Source of the DNA: JBBSOW01 sp038259365
GTDB taxonomy: Bacteria > Actinomycetota > Actinomycetes > Propionibacteriales > Propionibacteriaceae
Length of the DNA: 5,048 nt
Assembly (NCBI GenBank): GCA_038259365.1
Contig: JBBSOW010000164.1
Location: 1-5,048, forward strand
Reading direction: 5' to 3'
Position 1 is the stretch's first letter. Each line of letters starts with the position of its first letter. The position numbers and the translations under genes were made by a program. This document shows, piece after piece, positions 1 to 4,708 of the stretch. Below the pieces are notes generated by a model. The model made no database searches and was not told the DNA's origin. It saw only the letters and a list, made by a program, of their open reading frames with translations.

Positions 1-2
1 CC

Positions 3-823
3 GGTCTGGATATCGAGTGCCTTGATCGGATCTACCTCAACGGTTACGTGCCGAACTTGCCGGTCGCTGGGCAGGTCGCCTCGTTCATGGTCGCGTATCT
101 GAAGCTCCCGATCCCCTCGCCAGCGATCATGGAAGAAGATGCGTACGAGGTTTCGTAGCGCGGTCCGCAGCTTCGCTTCGACCCATCAGATCCCGGTGGT
201 CGAGTTCGCTAAGCACGACCGCAAACAGGAGGTGATGGCGCCCCACATCGCCAGGCAGGCTAAGACGGGGGTCTCAGGTGTCGCCGCGATCGGGTTTTGC
301 CCAGGAGGTCCAAAGCGTCTTCGCCACCCGCGTCGGGATCGGGTTCACCGAGCTGACCAACGGGTTCGCCACCTGCGAGGATCCCTGGCGTTAGCAAGAC
401 ATCTGCGACCGCCTCGGACCCTCCACTATCGAGGCGTTCCTCCGTCGGTGGATGAGCCAGCTACCGCTGCCCCCGACCCCCACCAGTACCCGCCAAGGCG
501 GGTACTGGTGGGAGGTGTCGATGCGTCGCACAGTCCACCGTCACCGACGATGGCAGGAGGTCGCCCGCACTACGGTTCGGAGATCCTCGGGTCATGGCCC
601 TGCTCGGCGCCCTCTGCGTCGCCTTGAACTCCCTCGGCTTCATCAACCGGAGCCTTCGTGCCCAGGTGAGCCAGCTGCTGGGCGTTGGCGACCGCGAGTA
701 CACCGTGAACCAGATGAGCTATGACCTCGCCCGTCTCCGCCGCAAGGGCTTCGCCGCGCACTGGCCACCATCGATCAACACGTCAACAACCGAATCGACC
801 AGGCCCGTCTCAACGCAGCCTGA
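3..823 (+). pseudogene. Decayed copy of a conserved actinobacterial protein of unknown function, with a winged-helix-like C-terminus
   Basis: The pieces read as one protein only when the frame is changed several times. Frame 3 from the window edge gives GLDIECLDRIYLNGYVPNL and stops at about 158. Frame 1 resumes at 139 (RFRSAVRSFA...QIPVVEFAKHDRK). Frame 2 takes over at about 299 (AQEVQSVFATRVGIGFTEL), contains TAG at 392-394 and runs on to GGYWWEVSMRR. Frame 3 returns at about 567 (LRFGDPRVMALLGALCVAL...FINRSLRAQ). Frame 2 ends it from about 758 (LATIDQHVNNRIDQARLN, stop 821-823). I recall this order of motifs from a family of more than 400 residues, common in actinobacterial accessory DNA. 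Compared with that memory, blocks are missing near 325 and near 540-565. The part at 675-750 (NQMSYDLARLRRKG) resembles the recognition half of a winged helix. Its biochemical role is unknown to me. The 5' end lies outside the window. That it is a pseudogene is nearly certain. Confidence 0.85.
479..512. repeat. 34-bp near-perfect palindrome (16-bp arms, 2-base centre)
   Basis: Bases 479-494 are exactly the reverse complement of 497-512, with AA between. The palindrome lies inside the decayed gene, where the right arm encodes GGYWW, a conserved stretch of the family as I remember it. The left arm encodes the less typical PTSTRQ. No T-run follows, so it is not a classical terminator. The pairing is read directly from the sequence; its origin is inference. 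Confidence 0.9.
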
Positions 824-887
824 AAACTCACGACAAACGCCAAGTTCGGAGAACGTAGCTTCGCTAGGCGAAGAGATCGCGAGGAGG

Positions 888-1085
888 ATAGCCATCACCT
901 TCACCAGCGAAGACTCACGCATCACGTCTGGAGTGTGGGAAGCCGAACCAGGCCTCTCGCGGTGGGAGTTCTTGGAACGCGGTGAGCCGATCTACGTCCT
1001 GGAAGGCCGCATGGACGAGGGCGGCATCGCCAAGCAACGCTGGAGCGTCTCCGACACCGCCGCCCGGTACCTCGCGGCTAGCTCC
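888..1085 (+). pseudogene. Truncated cupin (Cupin_3 / EutQ-like) domain remnant
   Basis: Frame 3 reads ITFTSEDSRITSGVWEAEPG, then RWEFLERGEPIYVLEGRM, then DEGG and SDTAARYLAAS. The order SGVWEAEPG, YVLEG, DGG and GDTA-like is the first half of a Cupin_3 beta-barrel. The family is a small metal-binding or sugar-binding type, often of unknown substrate. No ATG or GTG precedes the domain at a useful distance: a strong GAGGAGG (881-887) runs straight into ATA, as if the start codon had been lost. After YVLEG the spacing to the next motif is shorter than usual, and the second half of the barrel, normally another 30 or more residues, is missing. A 40-bp hairpin begins a few bases later. The frame stays open into both neighbours, so an automatic caller could report one long chimeric gene (594-1313); that would be an artefact. 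Confidence 0.65.
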
Positions 1086-1090
1086 ACAGA

Positions 1091-1130
1091 CCACGACCTC
1101 GTCCCGGCCTCGGCGGGGACGAGGTCGTGG
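1091..1130. terminator. Long perfect hairpin, terminator-like but without a T-tract
   Basis: Arms 1091-1105 and 1116-1130 are perfectly complementary over 15 bp around a 10-base loop (GGCCTCGGCG). The stem is GC-rich and sits between the cupin remnant and the toxin-antitoxin operon. No T-run follows (CATTGTGG). Actinobacterial terminators often lack one, so it could insulate the operon from upstream transcription. It could equally be a dispersed palindromic repeat. Confidence 0.6.
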
Positions 1131-1146
1131 CATTGTGGCCCGGGCT

Positions 1147-1180
1147 CCGAGAGCTGCATGGCAGTTCTGCTGCTCTTCGG
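1147..1180. promoter_or_regulatory. Imperfect inverted repeat upstream of the antitoxin gene, possible operator
   Basis: An inner repeat GAGCTGC-ATG-GCAGTTC (1151-1167, one G:T pair) and outer bases CCGA/TCGG (1147-1150, 1177-1180) form an interrupted dyad just before the presumed promoter. AbrB-type antitoxins usually repress their own operon by binding such sites. The dyad is visible but imperfect, and its use as an operator is inference. Confidence 0.25.
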
Positions 1181-1191
1181 CCGACGGGTGG

Positions 1192-1203
1192 CATACTGGG
1201 GGC
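1192..1203 (+). promoter_or_regulatory. -10 element (CATACT) placed for a leaderless transcript of the antitoxin gene
   Basis: CATACT (1192-1197) matches TATAAT at four of six positions, including the key A2 and T6. It is followed by six bases and then the ATG at 1204, so transcription would begin at or within a base of the A of ATG. No clear ribosome-binding site precedes the ATG, which fits leaderless translation, common in actinobacteria. I see no good -35 hexamer. Confidence 0.45.
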
Positions 1204-1515
1204 ATGACAGCGACATGGCACGGATACTTGAGTGTGCAGCAGCGGGGCGTCATTGCGCTGCCTGCGGACGTGCGGCGCCGGTTGCACCTAGACGAGCCCG
1301 GGGCCCAGCTTGAGGTCACCGAGAGAACCGACGGCGTCTTGGAGCTCCGGCCAGCCCTTCCCGTGCCAGCCGATCAGGCGTGGTTTTGGAAGGAGCATTG
1401 GCAGGAGCGAGAACGGGAGGTCGACGAGCACGTGGCCGCTGGCCGGATAGCAGTCCACGAGTCCCCCGATGACTTCCTGCAGCACTTGGACGACCTCTCC
1501 GACGACGGCGAGTGA
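1204..1515 (+). CDS. AbrB/MazE/SpoVT-type antitoxin of a type II toxin-antitoxin system
   Basis: A 103-residue protein. Residues 8-50 form an AbrB-type swapped-hairpin DNA-binding domain: YLSVQQRGVIALPADVRRRL, then GAQLEVTERTDGVLELRP. The second half (QAWFWKEHWQEREREVDEHV, GR, then SPDDFLQHLDDL) is acidic and probably helical. It is the usual place for an antitoxin to wrap its toxin, and I have seen the WFW...WQ..E pattern in other actinobacterial AbrB antitoxins. By family knowledge it would neutralise the toxin downstream and repress the operon. The ATG at 1204 is preferred because it begins exactly at the domain and lies six bases after a -10 element; the frame is open further upstream but has no domain content there. 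Its TGA overlaps the GTG of the toxin gene. The gene is intact, unlike its neighbours. Confidence 0.85.
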   Translation: MTATWHGYLSVQQRGVIALPADVRRRLHLDEPGAQLEVTERTDGVLELRPALPVPADQAWFWKEHWQEREREVDEHVAAGRIAVHESPDDFLQHLDDLSDDGE

Positions 1516-1823
1516 AGTTCGAGACCTCGCCCGCGTTCGATGCAGATGTTCGTCGGCTTAAGCGCGAGCATCTAGCGGCGTTTCGTCGGGTAATCATCGA
1601 CAAGTTTGCCCCTGCGTGTGATGCCTACGCCGAAGACCCCGCGACTCCGTGGCCCGCTTCGCTGCGCGTAAAGGCCGTTCGCGGTGCGGCCGGGGTGCTG
1701 GAGATGACGTGGTCGTTTGTGAGTCCCGACGGACGGGCCACCTTCGAGCTGGTGACCGTCGAGGAGGAACTGCGGTGCCGCTGGCGCCGCGTCGGCGATC
1801 ACCAGGTGTTCAAGGCTCCGTAG
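1512..1823 (+). CDS. RelE/ParE-like toxin of the toxin-antitoxin pair
   Basis: A 103-residue basic protein starting at GTG 1512, which overlaps the antitoxin stop by four bases (GTGA), so translation is probably coupled. It begins KFETSPAFDADVRRLKREH, the amphipathic first helices of a RelE/ParE-type toxin. Then come WPASLRVKAVRG, a beta strand VLEMTWSF, PDGRATFELV, and a terminal RWRRVGDHQVF, which resembles the closing strand R.R.GdH.vy of the superfamily. Candidate functional residues are R52, K54, R75, R92/R93 and H97, by position only. Family members cleave mRNA, usually at the ribosome, or poison gyrase; which applies here cannot be told. The pairing with an AbrB-type antitoxin recalls PrlF-YhaV. 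The last 25 bases overlap the end of a minus-strand gene remnant. Confidence 0.75.
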   Translation: MKFETSPAFDADVRRLKREHLAAFRRVIIDKFAPACDAYAEDPATPWPASLRVKAVRGAAGVLEMTWSFVSPDGRATFELVTVEEELRCRWRRVGDHQVFKAP

Positions 1824-2209
1824 ACCTGTTCGTACAGCACCCCCTCGACGTTGCGCAGTTCTCGCTCCACGGATTCCGCGAGGGCTGGGTTGTCGAGCTT
1901 GATGCCGAACTCGATGTTTCGGTAGGCGGCGCTGTAGGAAAAGTTGGCGCTGGCCACCAGACCACCGAGGCGGTTGCCGCTCACATCAGCCCCGGCACCG
2001 CGCTGGACGGGGTCAGGTGGTCCGGCATGGTCCACGGAGGATCCGATGATCGTCGAGGACACCGTCCGTGCACCACCGACGGACAGGAGCACGTTGCCGC
2101 TCCGAGCGAGGTCCTTATCACCGGAGTGGAAGTGCCACCGGCATTGGCCGTGCGGGCCGAGGCCGGCGCCGGTAGCGGAGCACGTCGTGGTGGCATCTTG
2201 GCTCAGCAA
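1799..2209 (-). pseudogene. C-terminal piece of a phospholipase-D-like protein, possibly DrmC-like
   Basis: The reading frame gives 136 residues, but only the last 55 or so look like a known family: LVASANFSYSAAYRNIEFG, then LDNPALAESVERELRNVE and LYEQV. This is the end of a PLD-superfamily domain, where the strand before SAN normally follows an HxKxxxxD motif. Here only an H is left some 28 residues before SAN, and no K or D stands at the right spacing, so the catalytic motif appears lost. The SANFS...RNIEFG...LAE..E.E wording is what I recall from DrmC, the PLD protein of DISARM phage defence. No other DISARM gene is visible. The first half resembles nothing I know and overlaps the start of the plus-strand peptidase pseudogene. 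The 3' end runs 25 bases into the toxin gene. It is most likely a truncated relic; an intact small PLD protein is much less likely. Confidence 0.55.
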
Positions 2210-2790
2210 GGCCCGCTCGGATGTCGAACGGCTCGGCGATCCTCAACCGTGGCGAGCGCTCGATTCAGACGTTCCCGCGGGAACGTCTTGGGTGACACAG
2301 GGCGTGGCAGAGGCCGCCCATAAGGCACTCACGGAACACGGTTTGGACGCCACGGGCGAGGATCTCGCTGGGGCCATCGAGGTCGCCTTCGGCGCTGATG
2401 TGGCCGTCTGTGATCTTGGGCCGCAGTTCGATGGCCCGTGAGCGAGTAGCGAAGGGATCAAACGGATCCTGTCCAGTCAGGGCGCTCTCCCGTGGCGCCA
2501 ACGGTTCACCATCACCAGGAGTTGGGGCACCTTCTCGGTTCCGCCGGCCGGGGCCTCCACGAGGGCCAGGACATCGTCGCGGCCGGACGGAGCCGGAATC
2601 GATCGGACATGCGCGCCAACGCCCTCGCCGCGGCGCTGCTGATGCCGCAGACTGCCGAGGCCGGGCTCGCTGGTATAGGCCCGACAGTGGCTCGCGTTGG
2701 CATCATGGGAAGCCAGGTCGGCAACTCAGCGGGCTAGGACGGAAGGATTTTGCTCGGTTAGCCTGCCGGTTGCGGGTGAGTCCTAGCTAG
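2187..2790 (+). pseudogene. Decayed ImmA/IrrE-type zinc metallopeptidase
   Basis: A likely original start is GTG 2187, with CGGAG (2176-2180) six bases upstream. Frame 3 then reads WLSKARSDVERLGDPQPWRAL, DVPAGTSWV, HGLDATGEDLAGAIEVAFGA and CDLGPQFDG, and meets TGA at 2439-2441. Past the stop the same frame continues (ASSEGIKRILSS, then WRQRFTIT) to 2516. There it shifts to frame 2 with QELGHLLG and RSDMRANALAAALLMP, and finally to frame 1 with KDFARLACRLRVSPS, stop 2788-2790. The order QRFT..HELGHLL, then RAN.FA..LLMP, then RL.VSPS is the ImmA/IrrE (DUF955) peptidase core, whose members cleave repressors or act with XRE partners on mobile elements. Two ligand positions are altered: the first His of HELGH is Gln, and the Glu before MRAN is Asp. 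One nonsense codon and two frameshifts make loss of function near certain. Confidence 0.8.
2267..2288. repeat. 22-bp perfect palindrome
   Basis: AGACGTTCCCG (2267-2277) is exactly mirrored by its reverse complement (2278-2288), with no loop. It lies in the peptidase pseudogene over the codons for DVPAGTS. It could be chance in coding DNA, a palindromic protein-binding site, or a product of replication template switching. Only the symmetry is certain. Confidence 0.85.
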
Positions 2791-2890
2791 CGGTATTTGC
2801 CCTCAGGTAGTCCGAGATGCTGAGCAGGAGGGGCCCCGCGCGAGCCTCGGCCACGCGGCGGTGGATGAGAGTTGTAACGGTGGGTTCCAT
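2783..2890 (-). pseudogene. Possible N-terminal scrap of a HIT (histidine triad) protein
   Basis: A 35-codon minus-strand frame starts at ATG 2888-2890 and reads MEPTVTTLIHRRVAEARAG, then PLLLSISDYLRANTAS and a TAG at 2783-2785. The words TLIHRRVAEARAG are what I remember from the opening of actinobacterial HIT-family nucleotide-binding proteins, which go on with TNPTVI and later carry the HxHxH triad. Here the similarity stops after about 19 residues and no triad exists. The frame could be a broken gene start fused to unrelated sequence. It could also be a chance match, since the stretch is short. Confidence 0.3.
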
Positions 2891-2951
2891 CCATTGCACT
2901 GTCGGTCTTGAGCAAACCTGAGAGGCACCATCTCATCGGACAGGTCGAGAG

Positions 2952-2963
2952 CATAATGGACGC
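2952..2963 (+). promoter_or_regulatory. -10 element (CATAAT) placed for a leaderless transcript
   Basis: CATAAT (2952-2957) matches TATAAT at five of six positions and lies exactly six bases before ATG 2964. This is the same spacing as in front of the antitoxin gene at 1204. No Shine-Dalgarno sequence precedes the ATG. No convincing -35 hexamer is seen at 16-18 bases upstream. Transcription would start at the ATG itself. Confidence 0.5.
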
Positions 2964-3125
2964 ATGCCGAACCTTCCCCTGCCGGAGCTGCCTCATGACC
3001 AACAAGGCTTGGCCGAAAGACTCCCCGTCAGCGAGGCGTTGGACGACTTCGAGGGGCGAAGCGGGTGCGAGGTCGGATTGCAGGTGGCCGTTGACGACCT
3101 TCATGAGGAGCGGAGCCGAAGGTGA
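2964..3125 (+). CDS. Small acidic protein of unknown function, coupled to the downstream kinase
   Basis: A 53-residue protein (MPNLPLPELPHDQQGLAERL, then PVSEALDDFEGRSG, VGLQVAVDDLHEERSRR). It has about twelve acidic and five basic residues with no lysine, a proline-rich first ten residues and a basic tip. I recognise no domain. ATG 2964 is the first start in the frame after the stop at 2919, and it lies six bases after a -10-like CATAAT. Its TGA (3123-3125) overlaps the GTG of the kinase gene by four bases. The size, charge and GTGA coupling copy the antitoxin-toxin arrangement at 1204-1823, so an antitoxin or regulatory partner for the kinase is a fair guess. It could also be a truncated gene or a leader peptide that tunes kinase translation. 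Confidence 0.5.
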   Translation: MPNLPLPELPHDQQGLAERLPVSEALDDFEGRSGCEVGLQVAVDDLHEERSRR

Positions 3126-3676
3126 GCGCCGTTTCTGCTCCTCAACGCACCGAGGCGTTGTTCATCGGTGGACGCTCGGGAGTTGGGAAGACGAGCGTGG
3201 CCCTGGAGGTGGGGCGCTAGCTATCGAACCGCGATGTTCGCCACGCCATCATCGAGGGTGACAACCTGGGTCAGGCCCACCCCCAACCTTGGCGCGAAGG
3301 CCTGAGACTGGCCGAGCAGAATCTTGCGGCCATCTGGCGCAACTATCGCCAGGCTGGCTACCGGCGCCTGATCTACACGAACACGGTTTGTGTACTGGAG
3401 ATGGATGATCTGGTCAGGGCCATGGGTGGCGAGGTCCAGGCAACGGGCATTCTCCTCATCGGTAGCGACGGTGCCACCGCCGAGCGGCTCGGGCGCCGCG
3501 AGATCGGTTCGGGTCTCGCTGAGCATGTCCAGCGCAGCAACGACGCCGCACGTTCCCTGTACGCCAAAGTCCAGGACGTCCATCGCGTCCAAACCGATGG
3601 CCGCACCATCAACGATATCGCCACCGAGATCCTCGGGCTTACTGGCTGGTGCCTAAAGGATCCACCGCATTTTTGA
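3122..3676 (+). pseudogene. P-loop kinase-like (AAA-type/adenylylsulfate-kinase-like) protein interrupted by one amber codon
   Basis: From GTG 3122, with GGAG at 3112-3115 six bases away, the frame reads 32 residues with a textbook Walker A motif (GGRSGVGKTS, residues 16-25). It meets TAG at 3218-3220 (codon 33) and continues in the same frame without further damage to TGA 3674-3676. The resumed part has IEGDNLGQAHPQPW (residues 44-57), where D47 is a candidate catalytic acid. LIYTNTV (83-89) and a basic lid-like RLGRREIGSG (122-131) follow. It ends HRVQTDGRTINDIATEILGL, a usual end for small nucleotide kinases. The domain is full-size (184 codons). Substrate unknown: related P-loop folds include adenylylsulfate kinase, shikimate kinase and zeta toxin. 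One C-to-T change (CAG to TAG) explains the break, so it is a very recent loss, a read-through codon or a sequence error. Restart at ATG 3401 would lack the Walker A motif. Confidence 0.75.
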
Positions 3677-4083
3677 CCACTCGATCCGATCGGGCGTCTC
3701 CAACACAAGGATCGGCCGCGTGGATCGATGAAGCGCAAAAAACGACTGGTCATAATTGCGGTCGCTTGCGGCTCTCGGTGAGCCAGCGACCTCGCGAGCC
3801 ACTCTTACATCAAGATGCGTTCGGCGTGGTACGGGCCCAGAGTTCCTTGATCATGGTGGCGAAGTGATCGTGACCGCGTCTCGAGTCGCCTCCGGCACGG
3901 CGGGACGAGGTCTGTCGGAATGCCGCCCACGACCGCCTCCAGCATCGCCTCCAAGAGCCCCAGGCTGCGCTCGCTGCGAGCTGAATTACGAGGAAGACAC
4001 GGCGATGTGGCCCACCGCGTGGATCATCAGCACCGCGCGCTGCTCCGAGACCCGGTTCACCGCGTTGGCCTGGCCGCGTCGGT
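3677..4083. other. 407 bases with no supportable gene
   Basis: All six frames were read. Open stretches exist on both strands, but their translations are arginine/proline/serine-rich or lack starts and motifs. Two fragments look slightly protein-like: on the minus strand about 3885-3985 (ARSERSLGLLEAMLEAVVGG), and on the plus strand at 3728-3781 a 17-residue frame, MKRKKRLVIIAVACGSR, shaped like a broken lipoprotein signal peptide. Neither can be assigned. No tRNA, array or terminator is visible. Decayed coding DNA is the likeliest content. Confidence 0.5.
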
Positions 4084-4620
4084 TCAGCGGGAGCGAATCG
4101 ACACGTCGATGAGCATCGAGCCGTCGTCCTCGATCCCGGTGCCGACGACGTAGGTCTGACTGCTCGGCGCGTTGCCGGTGGCGCGGGGACCATCGTTGCT
4201 GCGCACGCAGACCTTCTTGAGGCCGTCGGTGGGCAGGGTGGTCGGGCGGTTCTTGATGCACTTGCCGTAGCGCTTGTTGATGGCCTTACTGAGCTTTTTA
4301 ACATCGGATTTGGGCACCCGCAGCCGGGCTTCCAGGTCGTAATCCTGGGATTGGGTGTAGCTGCCGGACACGATCTTGGCGGCGGAGAAGTCGAAGCCGC
4401 TCACGGCCTCGACGTGCTCGAGGGTGATGCTCTCGCAGCGGTGGCCGAGCAGCTCGTTGGTGCACTGGCTGCCGTGCTCGTCCACGAACGAGAAGTAGGG
4501 CACCCCCCACTTCCCCGCCTGGGTCCACACGATGGCGCCCGCGATGACGACCACGACGATCATGGCGGCCAAGCCGAGCACAATCGAACGCGCCCTGGAG
4601 GGCCTTCGGGTTTGTGGCAT
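4084..4620 (-). CDS. Membrane-anchored extracytoplasmic protein with four cysteines, function unknown
   Basis: A 178-residue protein. Residues 1-12 are basic (MPQTRRPSRARS), 13-31 are a single hydrophobic helix (IVLGLAAMIVVVVIAGAIV), and the rest is polar, so an N-in, C-out signal anchor is likely. There is no lipobox and no convincing signal peptidase site. The outer part has C53, C62, C121 and C138, enough for two disulfides, and a lysine-rich stretch 104-123 (KSDVKKLSKAINKRYGKCIK). It ends VVGTGIEDDGSMLIDVSIRSR. I do not recognise a named family. The ATG at 4618-4620 is chosen because it puts the basic residues and membrane helix at the very N-terminus; no strong ribosome-binding site precedes it. 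The gene lies 88 bases downstream of the Nudix gene on the same strand, so co-transcription is possible. Codon use looks normal and the frame is intact. Confidence 0.7.
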   Translation of the reverse strand: MPQTRRPSRARSIVLGLAAMIVVVVIAGAIVWTQAGKWGVPYFSFVDEHGSQCTNELLGHRCESITLEHVEAVSGFDFSAAKIVSGSYTQSQDYDLEARLRVPKSDVKKLSKAINKRYGKCIKNRPTTLPTDGLKKVCVRSNDGPRATGNAPSSQTYVVGTGIEDDGSMLIDVSIRSR

Positions 4621-4632
4621 TACCCAACAATG
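4621..4632 (-). promoter_or_regulatory. Weak -10-like CATTGT six bases before the membrane protein start
   Basis: On the minus strand, GCATTGT precedes six bases and then ATG 4620. It keeps A2, T3 and T6 of TATAAT and the same six-base spacing seen before the genes at 1204 and 2964. It matches the consensus poorly and has no clear -35. It is listed because the spacing recurs. Confidence 0.25.
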
Positions 4633-4708
4633 CCCGAGGGTGCTGAATCAGCCCAACCGAACGCGCCGATTCGTTACCGAAGTTTGGCGGTCAAGGGATA
4701 GCTCGACG

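Noticed and set aside
594..1313. A 239-codon open frame on the plus strand
   Set aside because: It joins the tail of the first pseudogene, the cupin remnant, the hairpin and an out-of-frame shadow of the antitoxin gene. It is a chimera, not one protein.
1649..2323. A 224-codon plus-strand frame
   Set aside because: It starts inside the toxin gene in another frame and crosses antisense to the PLD remnant. Its glycine/arginine-rich content is typical of a high-GC shadow.
2783..2791. CTAGCTAGC as an integration or attachment core
   Set aside because: It is only a short self-complementary run with no matching copy flanking an element and no integrase in the window.
2908..2957. TTGAGC (2908-2913) as a -35 element for the CATAAT at 2952
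   Set aside because: The gap is 38 bases, far from the usual 16-18, so it was not paired with that -10.
2787..3104. A 105-codon minus-strand frame opposite the small acidic gene
   Set aside because: It lies antisense to the 53-residue gene and has no recognisable domain. The HIT-like words appear in a different frame.
3677..4083. A tRNA or other structured RNA in the blank stretch
   Set aside because: No cloverleaf arms, GGTTCGA-type T-loop with paired stems, or conserved riboswitch core could be built.
3810..4304. A 164-codon minus-strand open frame
   Set aside because: It is a serine/arginine/proline-rich shadow of the membrane protein gene in another frame and has no motif.
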